Below are positions 26,294 to 34,183 of a DNA stretch of 64,000 bases, piece after piece. Both the position numbers and the translations under genes were made by a program. Below the pieces are notes generated by a model, which had not been told where the DNA came from, searched no databases, and saw only the letters and a program-made list of their open reading frames with translations. The stretch lies in the NCBI RefSeq assembly GCF_900258035.1, contig NZ_OGTP01000031.1, positions 1-64,000 on the forward strand, in the 5' to 3' direction. Origin of the DNA: Caballeronia novacaledonica (GTDB lineage Bacteria; Pseudomonadota; Gammaproteobacteria; Burkholderiales; Burkholderiaceae). How positions within the stretch are numbered: the first letter of the stretch is position 1; every line of letters begins with the position of its first letter.

Positions 26294-26932
26294 TCAGGTC
26301 CGGCGGTGCTCCACCGCGAACTTGATCAACTCGGCCTGTCCGTCGATGTCCAGTTTGCGCTTCAAATTCAGCCGATGCGTTTCCACCGTGCGCACCGACA
26401 GCCCGTGCTGCTGCGCGATCTGCTTGCTCGACAAGCCCTCGGCCAGCGCATCGAGGATGTCGAGTTCGCGCGGTGTCAGACGTTCGAGCGGCGTCTGCAT
26501 CGACTGTGCCTGAATCATGCGCGCGGCGAGCCCGGCGCTGAAAAACGTCTTTCCGGCGAGCACCGCGTCGATTGCCTGAATGATCTCGGTGGCGGGCGAA
26601 TCCTTCAGCACGTAGCCGCTCGCGCCCGCGCGCACCGCCTGCTTCACGTACTCCACGTTGTCGTGCATCGACAACATCAGCACGCGGATGCCCGGGTGCC
26701 GCTCGTGAAAAAGCGCCGCCAGTTCGATGCCGCTCATGCCGGCCATGCCGACGTCCATCAACGCGAGATCCGGCGGATTCGACTCGCTGGCGGCGAGCGC
26801 GAGCGCTTCGTTCGCGTTGCCGGCCTCGCCGATGACCGTGAGACGCGGTACGGAGTCGAGGCGCGCGCGCAGGCCGTCGCGCACCAGCGGGTGATCGTCC
26901 ACGAGAATGATGCGGGCGGGCTCAGCGCTCAT
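26294..26932 (-). CDS. NarL/LuxR-family response regulator
   Basis: A 212-residue regulator with an N-terminal receiver (IILVDDHPLVRDGLRARL, phosphoacceptor in LALMDVGMAG, Lys in LKDSP) and a C-terminal LuxR-type HTH (TPRELDILDALAEGL, then KQIAQQHGLSVRTVETH). It starts 11 bp inside the upstream kinase gene, so the two are co-translated partners. The divergent neighbour is cstA, the likely target, and three palindromes lie in the shared intergenic region. Confidence 0.9.
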   Translation of the reverse strand: MSAEPARIILVDDHPLVRDGLRARLDSVPRLTVIGEAGNANEALALAASESNPPDLALMDVGMAGMSGIELAALFHERHPGIRVLMLSMHDNVEYVKQAVRAGASGYVLKDSPATEIIQAIDAVLAGKTFFSAGLAARMIQAQSMQTPLERLTPRELDILDALAEGLSSKQIAQQHGLSVRTVETHRLNLKRKLDIDGQAELIKFAVEHRRT

Positions 26933-28349
26933 CGGTATGTCCTTGGAGATTGGGAGCCGCGAGCGGCAGCGGCACGCTCGCGGCGATCGACGTGCGGCCG
27001 AGTTGCGAGCTGATCGCCAGTGTGCCGCCGAGCGTGTCGAGCCGCTCGCGCATGTTGCGCAGACCGACGCCGCTCGCCGGATCGGACAACGCGCTGTGCG
27101 CGTCGAAGCCGCGGCCGTTATCAGTGATGTCGAGTGTGACGGCGTGTGCGGCGATATCGAGCGTGATCGCCGCGCGCGACGCCTGCGCGTGTCGCGCGAT
27201 GTTGGTCAGCGCTTCCTGCGCGATGCGAAAGAGCACGGTATTGACGGGATCGGGCAGGGTCGTGCGCTGCGTCGCACAAGGCGTGCCGTCGTCCGTCGAT
27301 TCGAAGCGCGCCGCGATGCCGCCGTGTCCGTCGAATTCGCGCGCGAGCTGTTCCAGCGCGGCGGCGAGACCGAGATCGTCGAGCATCGCGGGGCGCAGCG
27401 CATGCGAGATGCGGCGCACTTCGCGCAGCGTGCCGGAGAGGCGTCCGAGGCTCGTCGCGAGCGCGGCTTCGGCGGTCGGCTCGCGCGCCGCGCCGCGCTC
27501 GAAACGCGCGAGCGCCGATTCGAGCAGCAGCTTCACCGAGACGAGCATCTGGCTGATGCCGTCGTGCAACTCGCGCGACAGCCGCGCGCGTTCCTGTTCC
27601 TGCGAGTCCACGACCTGCCGCGCGAGGCGCTTCAGCTTCGCGTCGGCGCTGCGATGCTCGCTGATGTTGAGCACCGCGCCGCACACCGCGATGATCGCGA
27701 GCGCGGCGAGCGCGATCCCGCCGATCCACATCAGCGTGCGTTCGATGTTCGCGGCCGCCTGCGAATCGATGCGCGCGAGCGTCGTTTCGACATCTTCCAG
27801 ATAGATGCCGGTGCCCATCATCCAGCCCCAGCGCTCGAGCGGCACCACGTAGCCGAGCTTCGGCGCGAGCAGCCCGGTGGACGGCCGGCGCCAGACGTAG
27901 CGCACGTAGCCGCCGCCTTTCGATGCCTGCGTGACGAGTTCCTGAATGGTCAGCGCGCCGTTCGGGTCGCGCATCAGCCAGAGATCGCGCCCGACGAGAT
28001 CGGGCTGGCGCGGATGCATCAGCGACATGCCGTGCATCGTGTAGACGAAAAAGTAGCCGTCCTGTCCGAAGTCGAGCCGCTGGAGCGCGTCGAGCGCGAG
28101 GCGGCGGCGTTCGTCGTCGCTGCGCGGATCGTTCGCGGGCGCGTCGTAGTAGGGCGCGATGGCGCTCTTCGCGATCTCGACGTAATGCCGCAGTTCGATC
28201 TCCTTGCTCGACATGTACGCGGCCTGCGTGGTGTCGTGCTGCGCCTGTGCGAGCGATTGCGCCTGCTGGCGCACTCCGTAGGTGATGCCGCCGATCGCCA
28301 GCGCGAACGGCACGATCGCGAGCAGGAAGATCTTTGCCTTGAGATTCAT
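26922..28349 (-). CDS. Cache-domain sensor histidine kinase (NarX/HisKA_3 type)
   Basis: A 475-residue membrane kinase. Helix one is near residues 7-25. A single-Cache periplasmic sensor follows (residues about 30-190, with FGQDGYFFVYTMHGMSLMHP), then helix two (IGGIALAALAIIAVCGAVL). The HisKA_3 box is LSRELHDGISQMLVS and the ATPase has NIARHAQASRAAI, DNGRGFD and GVGLRNMRERL. Cache domains bind small carboxylates or amino acids. Its position next to cstA suggests sensing of pyruvate, peptides or amino acids. Start chosen at ATG 28349, immediately before the first helix; a longer start at 28397 is possible. Confidence 0.87.
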   Translation of the reverse strand: MNLKAKIFLLAIVPFALAIGGITYGVRQQAQSLAQAQHDTTQAAYMSSKEIELRHYVEIAKSAIAPYYDAPANDPRSDDERRRLALDALQRLDFGQDGYFFVYTMHGMSLMHPRQPDLVGRDLWLMRDPNGALTIQELVTQASKGGGYVRYVWRRPSTGLLAPKLGYVVPLERWGWMMGTGIYLEDVETTLARIDSQAAANIERTLMWIGGIALAALAIIAVCGAVLNISEHRSADAKLKRLARQVVDSQEQERARLSRELHDGISQMLVSVKLLLESALARFERGAAREPTAEAALATSLGRLSGTLREVRRISHALRPAMLDDLGLAAALEQLAREFDGHGGIAARFESTDDGTPCATQRTTLPDPVNTVLFRIAQEALTNIARHAQASRAAITLDIAAHAVTLDITDNGRGFDAHSALSDPASGVGLRNMRERLDTLGGTLAISSQLGRTSIAASVPLPLAAPNLQGHTDER

Positions 28350-28370
28350 CGATACAGATACAGGGTTTTC

Positions 28371-28421
28371 CGCTACGTGAAGCCACGTAGCGCGCATACG
28401 TAGTTATGCGCTTGTAAGCGC
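28371..28421. promoter_or_regulatory. Three palindromes between the kinase and cstA
   Basis: CGCTACGTG-AAGC-CACGTAGCG (28371-28392, perfect nine-base arms), GCGCATA-N6-TATGCGC (28392-28411) and GCGCTT-GT-AAGCGC (28408-28421) follow each other without gaps. They sit 83 bp or more upstream of the cstA start and are good candidates for binding sites of the NarL-type regulator. Confidence 0.5.
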
Positions 28422-28503
28422 CGTGGCGAAAGCGAATACTACCGCCCAATGCGCTATCACGGCGCATCCATCGACCTCACGGGTCAATAACTAAGGAGAC
28501 GCC

Positions 28504-30588
28504 ATGAATCGGGCTTCCGGATTCCTGGTCTGGATCGCGCTCGCGCTGCTCGGCGCGTTCGCATTCGGCACCATCGCACTCGCGCACGGCGAGCGTATCA
28601 GCGCACTATGGATCGTCATCGCGGCGGTCTGCGTCTATCTCATTGCTTACCGGTTCTACTCGCGCTTCATCGCGGCGAAGGTCCTGCAACTCGACGGCCT
28701 GCGCATGACGCCGGCCGTTCGTCATAACGACGGCCTCGACTACGTGCCGACGAACAAATTCGTGCTCTTCGGCCATCACTTCGCGGCGATCGCGGGCGCG
28801 GGTCCGCTGGTCGGTCCGGTGCTCGCCGCGCAGATGGGCTACACGCCCGGCATGCTGTGGATTCTCGGCGGCGTGGTGTTCGCGGGCGCGGTGCAGGATT
28901 TCGTCGTCCTGTTCATCTCGACGCGCCGCGACGGCCGCTCGCTCGGCGATCTCATCAAGATGGAACTCGGCACCGTGCCCGGCGTGATCGCGCTCTTCGG
29001 CGCGTTCCTCATCATGGTGATCATTCTCGCGGTGCTCGCGCTGATCGTCGTGAAGGCGCTGACCAATTCGCCGTGGGGCACGTTCACGGTCGCGGCGACC
29101 ATTCCGATCGCGCTCTTCATGGGCATCTACACGCGCTACATTCGTCCGGGGCGCATCGGCGAGGTGTCGATCATCGGTTTCGTCGGCCTGATGCTCGCGA
29201 TCGTATATGGCGGGCAAGTAGCCGAATCGGCGACGCTCGCGCCGTACTTCACGTTCACGGGCGTGCAGCTCGTGTGGATTCTGATCGGCTACGGTTTCGT
29301 CGCGTCGGTGCTGCCGGTGTGGCTGCTGCTCGCGCCGCGCGATTATCTGTCGACGTTCCTCAAGATCGGCACGATTCTCGGCCTCGCGATCGGCATTCTG
29401 ATCGTCGCGCCGGAGCTGAAGATGCCGGCCTTCACGAAGTTCGTCGATGGCAGCGGGCCGGTGTGGTCGGGCAATCTGTTCCCGTTCCTGTTCATCACGA
29501 TCGCGTGCGGCGCGGTGTCGGGCTTCCACGCGCTGATCTCGTCGGGCACGACGCCGAAGATGATCGATAACGAAGTCAACATGCGCTTCATCGGCTATGG
29601 CGCGATGCTGATGGAATCGTTCGTCGCGATGATGGCGCTCGTCGCCGCCTGCGTGATCGAGCCGGGCGTGTATTTCGCGATGAACAGCCCCGCCGCGCTG
29701 CTCGGCTCGACGCCCGAAGCGGTTGCGCAGACCGTGTCGAGCTGGGGCTTCCTGCTGACGCCGGACATGCTGACGTCGACGGCGAAGGCGGTCGGCGAGA
29801 CGACCATCGTGGCGCGTGCCGGCGGCGCGCCGACGCTCGCGGTCGGCATGGCGCACATTCTTCATCAGGTGATCGGCGGCCCGGCGATGATGGCGTTCTG
29901 GTATCACTTCGCCATCTTGTTCGAGGCGCTTTTCATTCTGACCGCCGTCGACGCCGGCACGCGCGCCGGCCGCTTCATGCTGCAGGATCTGCTCGGCACG
30001 TTCCATCCGGCGCTGCGCCGCACGGAGTCGCTGCCGGCCAATCTCGTCGCGACGGGGCTGTGCGTCGCCGCGTGGGGCTACTTCCTGTATCAGGGCGTGG
30101 TCGATCCGTTCGGCGGCATCAACACGCTGTGGCCGCTCTTCGGCATTTCGAACCAGATGCTCGCGGGCATCGCGCTGATGCTCGGCACCGTCGTGCTGTT
30201 CAAGATGAAGCGCGAGCGCTATGCGTGGGTCACGCTGGTCCCGACGATCTGGCTGCTCATCTGCACGCTGACGGCCGGCTGGCAGAAAATTTTCGACGCG
30301 AATCCGAAGGTCGGCTTTCTCGCGCACGCGGGCAAGCTGAAGGACGCGTACGACGCGGGCAAGGTCATGGCGCCGGCGAAGTCGCTCGCGGAGATGCAGC
30401 GCATCATCTTCAACGATTACGTCGATGCGGCGCTTGCCGGGCTGTTCATCTTCGTGGTGGTGAGCATCGCGGTGTACGGCGTGCTGGCGGTGCTGCGCGC
30501 GCGTCGCGAAGCGAAGCCGACGGTGCGCGAGACGCCTTTCGAGGCGATGCCCGCGGGTGCGGGCGCGGCGGTTCGTTCGAGCCACTAG
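28504..30588 (+). CDS. cstA: CstA-family pyruvate/peptide transporter
   Basis: This 694-residue inner-membrane protein has about 16-18 hydrophobic segments and the signature stretches of the CstA family, including NDGLDYVPTNKFVLFGHHFA, IAGAGPLVGPVLAAQMGY and ISSGTTPKMIDNE. CstA and its relative BtsT import pyruvate or peptides during starvation. ATG 28504 follows AAGGAG. It is followed after 9 bp by a ybdD-type gene, its usual partner. In E. coli the paralogue btsT is controlled by a LytTR pair, while here a NarL-type pair is divergent. Confidence 0.93.
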   Translation: MNRASGFLVWIALALLGAFAFGTIALAHGERISALWIVIAAVCVYLIAYRFYSRFIAAKVLQLDGLRMTPAVRHNDGLDYVPTNKFVLFGHHFAAIAGAGPLVGPVLAAQMGYTPGMLWILGGVVFAGAVQDFVVLFISTRRDGRSLGDLIKMELGTVPGVIALFGAFLIMVIILAVLALIVVKALTNSPWGTFTVAATIPIALFMGIYTRYIRPGRIGEVSIIGFVGLMLAIVYGGQVAESATLAPYFTFTGVQLVWILIGYGFVASVLPVWLLLAPRDYLSTFLKIGTILGLAIGILIVAPELKMPAFTKFVDGSGPVWSGNLFPFLFITIACGAVSGFHALISSGTTPKMIDNEVNMRFIGYGAMLMESFVAMMALVAACVIEPGVYFAMNSPAALLGSTPEAVAQTVSSWGFLLTPDMLTSTAKAVGETTIVARAGGAPTLAVGMAHILHQVIGGPAMMAFWYHFAILFEALFILTAVDAGTRAGRFMLQDLLGTFHPALRRTESLPANLVATGLCVAAWGYFLYQGVVDPFGGINTLWPLFGISNQMLAGIALMLGTVVLFKMKRERYAWVTLVPTIWLLICTLTAGWQKIFDANPKVGFLAHAGKLKDAYDAGKVMAPAKSLAEMQRIIFNDYVDAALAGLFIFVVVSIAVYGVLAVLRARREAKPTVRETPFEAMPAGAGAAVRSSH

Positions 30589-30597
30589 GAGCGCGCG

Positions 30598-30792
30598 ATG
30601 TTCAGCGATCTTCGACAAGCGGGACGGTATCTCGGCCAGACGATGCGTCTGATGGTCGGGATGCCCGATTACGACGCGTACGTCACGCACATGCAGACCA
30701 CACATCCCGACAAGCCGGTGATGAGCTACGCGGAGTTTTTCCGCGAGCGTCAGGAAGCGAGGTATGGATCGGGAGCGGGGAAGTGCTGCTGA
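30598..30792 (+). CDS. ybdD: YbdD/YjiX family protein (DUF466), CstA partner
   Basis: A 64-residue protein with the conserved pattern MVGMPDYDAYVTHMQTTHPD and the EFFRERQEARYG end of the YbdD/YjiX family. These small proteins are nearly always encoded right after CstA-type carriers and are thought to be needed for their activity. A strong terminator follows the gene. Confidence 0.9.
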   Translation: MFSDLRQAGRYLGQTMRLMVGMPDYDAYVTHMQTTHPDKPVMSYAEFFRERQEARYGSGAGKCC

Positions 30793-30818
30793 GTTGATGG
30801 CGCTTCGGATTGACGAGA

Positions 30819-30850
30819 ACGCGACGGTGATGAGCCGTCGCGTTTTTTTT
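30819..30850 (+). terminator. Strong Rho-independent terminator of cstA-ybdD
   Basis: Arms ACGCGACGG (30819-30827) and CCGTCGCGT (30835-30843) are followed by an unbroken run of T. It isolates the toxin-antitoxin pair from cstA transcription. Confidence 0.85.
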
Positions 30851-30897
30851 TGTGCGTGCGGAAATGTCCGTTGTGCCTATTCCATTCGGACGAGGCT

Positions 30898-30921
30898 AAA
30901 ATGACCACTTAAAAATGACCA
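30898..30921 (+). promoter_or_regulatory. Tandem direct repeat, probable toxin-antitoxin operator
   Basis: AAAATGACCA occurs at 30898-30907 and again at 30912-30921, 14 bp apart. The first copy overlaps a TAAAAT -10-like hexamer (30897-30902), so an autorepressor binding there would block transcription. Confidence 0.45.
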
Positions 30922-30932
30922 TGGGCGCTATC

Positions 30933-31169
30933 ATGAGTGTGAAGCGAGTTTCGAAATCGGAGTTCAAGGCCAAGGCGCTCGAGTACTTCCGGCTCGTGGA
31001 ATCGACAGGAGAACATATCATTGTGACCGACCATGGAAAGCCCGTGCTCGAAGTCCGGCGTTACGAGAGTTCATCGCTGACGCCGCTGGAAGAACTGCGC
31101 GGAAGCGTGCTGTTTTGCGAAGATGCATTCGAACCGATCGGCGAGGACGACTGGGAGGCGTATCGATGA
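30933..31169 (+). CDS. Phd/YefM-type antitoxin
   Basis: A 78-residue protein with the Phd/YefM N-terminal DNA-binding and dimerisation pattern (KRVSKSEFKAKALEYFRLVE, then HIIVTDHGKPVLEV) and an acidic C-terminal tail ending DDWEAYR that would wrap the toxin. ATG 30933 is preferred because the earlier in-frame ATGs (30915, 30921) fall in a direct repeat that looks like the operator. Its stop overlaps the toxin ATG (ATGA). Together they form a type II toxin-antitoxin module between cstA-ybdD and the hopanoid gene hpnH. Confidence 0.85.
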   Translation: MSVKRVSKSEFKAKALEYFRLVESTGEHIIVTDHGKPVLEVRRYESSSLTPLEELRGSVLFCEDAFEPIGEDDWEAYR

Positions 31170-31561
31170 TCGTGCTGGACACGCACACGCTTCTTTGGTG
31201 GATCGGCGGAGGGGCGCTCGGCAAAGCGGCGCGCGCGGCGATCAAGGAGGAATCGGGTGAAGACGGAGAAATCGTCGTCTCCGCCATCAGTGCGTGGGAG
31301 ATTGCACTACTGGTGAGACGAGGCAAGATCGGATTATCGATGGACGTCGGCGACTGGGTCGAGCGGGTCGGTCGAATCGACGCTGTGCGGTTCATGCCGG
31401 TGGATAGCAGCATTGCCATCAGATCGATCGAACTGCCCGGCGACTTTCACAATGATCCTGCAGATCGCGTCATCGTCGCGACGGCGCGCGCGCTTTCGGC
31501 GCCCCTGGTGACAAGGGATCGGCTGATTCGCAAATACGAGCACGTCAGAACGATCTGGTAG
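31166..31561 (+). CDS. PIN-domain toxin (VapC-like ribonuclease)
   Basis: The 131-residue PIN protein keeps the acidic metal-binding residues: Asp5 in VLDTHTLLWW, Glu45 in SAWEIALL, and Asp97/Asp100 in NDPADRVIVATA. PIN toxins cleave tRNA or rRNA when the antitoxin is degraded. It overlaps the antitoxin stop by 3 bp and ends just before a bidirectional terminator. A type II PIN toxin paired with a Phd-type antitoxin is a frequent arrangement. All key residues appear intact, so it should be functional. Confidence 0.87.
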   Translation: MIVLDTHTLLWWIGGGALGKAARAAIKEESGEDGEIVVSAISAWEIALLVRRGKIGLSMDVGDWVERVGRIDAVRFMPVDSSIAIRSIELPGDFHNDPADRVIVATARALSAPLVTRDRLIRKYEHVRTIW

Positions 31562-31572
31562 ACAAAAACAAA

Positions 31573-31602
31573 AAGGGCGGATGACCCAAGTCACCCGCCC
31601 TT
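31573..31602. terminator. Terminator between the PIN toxin and hpnH
   Basis: AAGGGCGG-A-TGAC (31573-31585) pairs with GTCA-C-CCGCCCTT around a short loop. The minus strand continues into a T-rich stretch, so it mainly terminates hpnH transcription. Confidence 0.65.
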
Positions 31603-31628
31603 CGCGTTTCTACACGTTCAACCGCAAC

Positions 31629-32783
31629 TCAATTCACCGCCGCCGCCGTCTTCGCGCCCTTGTTCTTCTGCGTGCGGCCGATCTCTTCCAGCTTGATCTC
31701 CACATGCCGCGAGAACACGTATTCGGCCGGACGCTGCTTGTCGATCGGCAGATCCTTGGCGAATGCGCCCGTCGTACGCGGACCCGAAAGCGCGATCTTC
31801 GCGGCCTTCAGCGGATGCGCAACCGTATCCATCACGGCGGTCGCCTCGAAGCCGCAATGAACCATGCAGTCCGCGCACTTTTCATACTTGCCCGTGCCGT
31901 ACTTGTCCCAGTCGGTGGTTTCCATCAGTTCCTTGAAGGTCTTCACGTAACCTTCGCCGACCAGATAGCAGGGCTTTTGCCAGCCGAACACCGTGCGCGC
32001 CGGGTTGCCCCACGGCGTGCACTGATACGTCTGGTTGCCCGCGAGAAAGTCGAGGAACAGCGTCGACTGGCTGAACGACCAGTTCTTGCCGTTATTGCCG
32101 CGCTTGAAGATTTCGCGGAAGAGATTCTTGGTCTTTTCGCGATTCAGGAAGTGCTGCTGATCCGGCGCGCGCTCGTACGCATAGCCCGGCGAAACCGTGA
32201 TGCCATCGACGCCGATGGGGCCGAGCGTGTCGAAGAAATTCGCCACGCGCTCGGGTTCGGCATCGTTGAACAGCGTGCAGTTGATGTTCACGCGGAAACC
32301 GCGGCGCTTCGCTTCCTTGATGGCGGCGACGGCCTTGTCGTACGTGCCCGGCTGCGAAACCGAGTGATCGTGCGCCTCGCGGTCGCCGTCGAGATGCACC
32401 GACCAGACGAAGTACGGGCTCGGCTCGTAGTCGTCCATTTTCTTTTCCATCAGGAGCGCGTTCGTGCAGAGATACACGAACTTCTTGCGCGCCATGATGC
32501 CCTTCACGATCTGCGGCATTTCCTTGTGCAGCAAGGGTTCGCCACCCGCGATCGACACGACCGGCGCGCCGCATTCGTCGACGGCTTCGAGGCATTCCTG
32601 CAGCGACAGACGCTGGTTCAGGATCGGATCCGGATAATCGATCTTGCCGCAGCCGTTACAGGCGAGATTGCAGCGGAACAGCGGTTCCAGCATCAGCGCG
32701 AGCGGGTAGCGCTTGTTGCCCGTCAGGTGCTGCTTGAAGATGTAGGCGCCTACGCGGGCCTTCTGGAGCATCGGGATAGACAA
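31629..32783 (-). CDS. hpnH: HpnH, radical SAM adenosylhopane synthase
   Basis: A 384-residue radical SAM enzyme that adds the 5'-deoxyadenosyl radical to diploptene, the first step of C35 hopanoid side-chain formation. The cluster motif CNLACNGC gives Cys38, Cys42 and Cys45. The GGEPLLH segment binds SAM, and a C-terminal Cys group (KCADCMVHCG) is typical of HpnH. TTG 32783 is chosen because AGGAGAGGA lies at the right distance; the product then starts with SIPMLQKARVG as in relatives. It is downstream of ispH with 13 bp between them. Confidence 0.94.
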   Translation of the reverse strand: MSIPMLQKARVGAYIFKQHLTGNKRYPLALMLEPLFRCNLACNGCGKIDYPDPILNQRLSLQECLEAVDECGAPVVSIAGGEPLLHKEMPQIVKGIMARKKFVYLCTNALLMEKKMDDYEPSPYFVWSVHLDGDREAHDHSVSQPGTYDKAVAAIKEAKRRGFRVNINCTLFNDAEPERVANFFDTLGPIGVDGITVSPGYAYERAPDQQHFLNREKTKNLFREIFKRGNNGKNWSFSQSTLFLDFLAGNQTYQCTPWGNPARTVFGWQKPCYLVGEGYVKTFKELMETTDWDKYGTGKYEKCADCMVHCGFEATAVMDTVAHPLKAAKIALSGPRTTGAFAKDLPIDKQRPAEYVFSRHVEIKLEEIGRTQKNKGAKTAAAVN

Positions 32784-32796
32784 TTGCGTCCTCTCC

Positions 32797-33759
32797 TTAT
32801 TCTTCGCGAATCGCGGTTGCCGCAACGGCGGCGACCGGCTGGGTGAGCTTCGCGGGGAGTTTGAATTCGACCTTTTCCTCACGGCCGTTCATCGTCGTGA
32901 CTTCGACGTTTCCGAACGCGCGCAGGGCATCGATCACATGTTTGACCATTTCCTCGGGTGCCGAAGCGCCCGCGGTGATGCCGACCGTCTGCACATCGGC
33001 AAACCACTCCGGCTTGATCTCTGAACCGTCCGCGACGAGGTAGCTCGGAACGCCGGTCTCGGCGCCGATCTCCCGCAGGCGGTTCGAATTGGAACTATTG
33101 GTCGCGCCGACGACGAGCAGCACATCCACCTGGCTCGACAACTCGCGCACGGCGGCCTGGCGGTTCTGCGTCGCGTAGCAGATGTCGCGCGTGTCCGGGC
33201 CGACGATATCCGTGAAACGGCGCTGCAAGGCATCGATGATGCCGCGCGTGTCGTCGACCGAAAGCGTGGTCTGCGTGACGTACGCGACGGGCGTGTCCGG
33301 CGCGAGCGTCATCTTGTCCACTTCGCCTTCGCTCTGCACCAGCACGACTTCGCCCGGAATCTGCCCGATCGTGCCTTCCACTTCCGGATGACCCGCATGG
33401 CCGATGAGAATCAGCGTGCGTCCCTGAGACACGTACTGACGACCCTGCACGTGAACCTTCGTGACGAGCGGGCAGGTAGCGTCCAGCACGTCGAGCCCGC
33501 GCGTCTGCGCATCCTTTTCGACGCTCTGCGCGACGCCGTGCGCGCTGAAGATCGCAACCGCGCCGTGCGGCACTTCATCCAGCTCTTCGACGAAACGCGC
33601 ACCCTTGCTGCGCAGGTTGTCGACGACATGACGGTTGTGAACGATTTCGTGACGCACATAGACGGGCGCGCCATGTCGTTCGAGGGCCCGATCGACGATT
33701 TCGATCGCACGGACCACACCCGCACAAAAGCCGCGGGGTTGAGCAAGGATGATACGCAT
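32797..33759 (-). CDS. ispH: 4-hydroxy-3-methylbut-2-enyl diphosphate reductase IspH
   Basis: The 320-residue iron-sulfur enzyme performs the last MEP-pathway step, giving IPP and DMAPP. The three cluster Cys are in place: Cys12 (PRGFCAG), Cys96 (DATCPLV) and Cys194 (RDICYAT). Substrate-binding motifs include HEIVHN, SAHGVA, GHPEVEGT and the NSSNSNRL loop. It is encoded upstream of hpnH in one transcript, which links isoprenoid precursor supply to hopanoids. It could be a second ispH of the genome, since Burkholderia often has two; this cannot be seen here. Confidence 0.94.
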   Translation of the reverse strand: MRIILAQPRGFCAGVVRAIEIVDRALERHGAPVYVRHEIVHNRHVVDNLRSKGARFVEELDEVPHGAVAIFSAHGVAQSVEKDAQTRGLDVLDATCPLVTKVHVQGRQYVSQGRTLILIGHAGHPEVEGTIGQIPGEVVLVQSEGEVDKMTLAPDTPVAYVTQTTLSVDDTRGIIDALQRRFTDIVGPDTRDICYATQNRQAAVRELSSQVDVLLVVGATNSSNSNRLREIGAETGVPSYLVADGSEIKPEWFADVQTVGITAGASAPEEMVKHVIDALRAFGNVEVTTMNGREEKVEFKLPAKLTQPVAAVAATAIREE

Positions 33760-34183
33760 ATTCGAACGAACTCCGACTGACGCGGGTTTCGGGGTTAGCT
33801 GGCGCGAAGCTCGCGCTTTCCTTTGATTCGGCCTTCACGACGCCTCGGAAACGTCAGGAACGCGCCGGGAAAAGCAGACCGGAAAAAAAGACACGGTGAT
33901 GTCCGTCTGCGCGCCGAAGATGACCGCGTATTCTAACCCGTTCCCTTTTTGGGTGCTCAATGCCCGCTTCACTGCGCGCCGCCGGCCGCCGCGCGCCAAT
34001 ACGACAATTTCGAGAACCCAGTAAACTGTCGAGCGCCCCCGAACCGCACGGCGGCACGACTTGCGCCGTTCGAAGGTTCCGGGCCGCGCTTGCGGCGCGG
34101 GCAAATGTGTGTCTTTTTCGCGCAACGCCTCGTCGATCGCGCCATCCGGCCGCGTCACCGTTTTCGAAATAATCGTTTATTCC
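33760..34183. other. Divergent control region between ispH and hpnB
   Basis: About 420 bp separate the ispH and hpnB starts. No gene is supported. An in-frame extension of hpnB to 34061 exists but is Arg/Ser-rich and lacks a membrane or enzyme motif. A relatively AT-rich part lies at 33890-33960 and again at 34150-34180. Confidence 0.45.
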
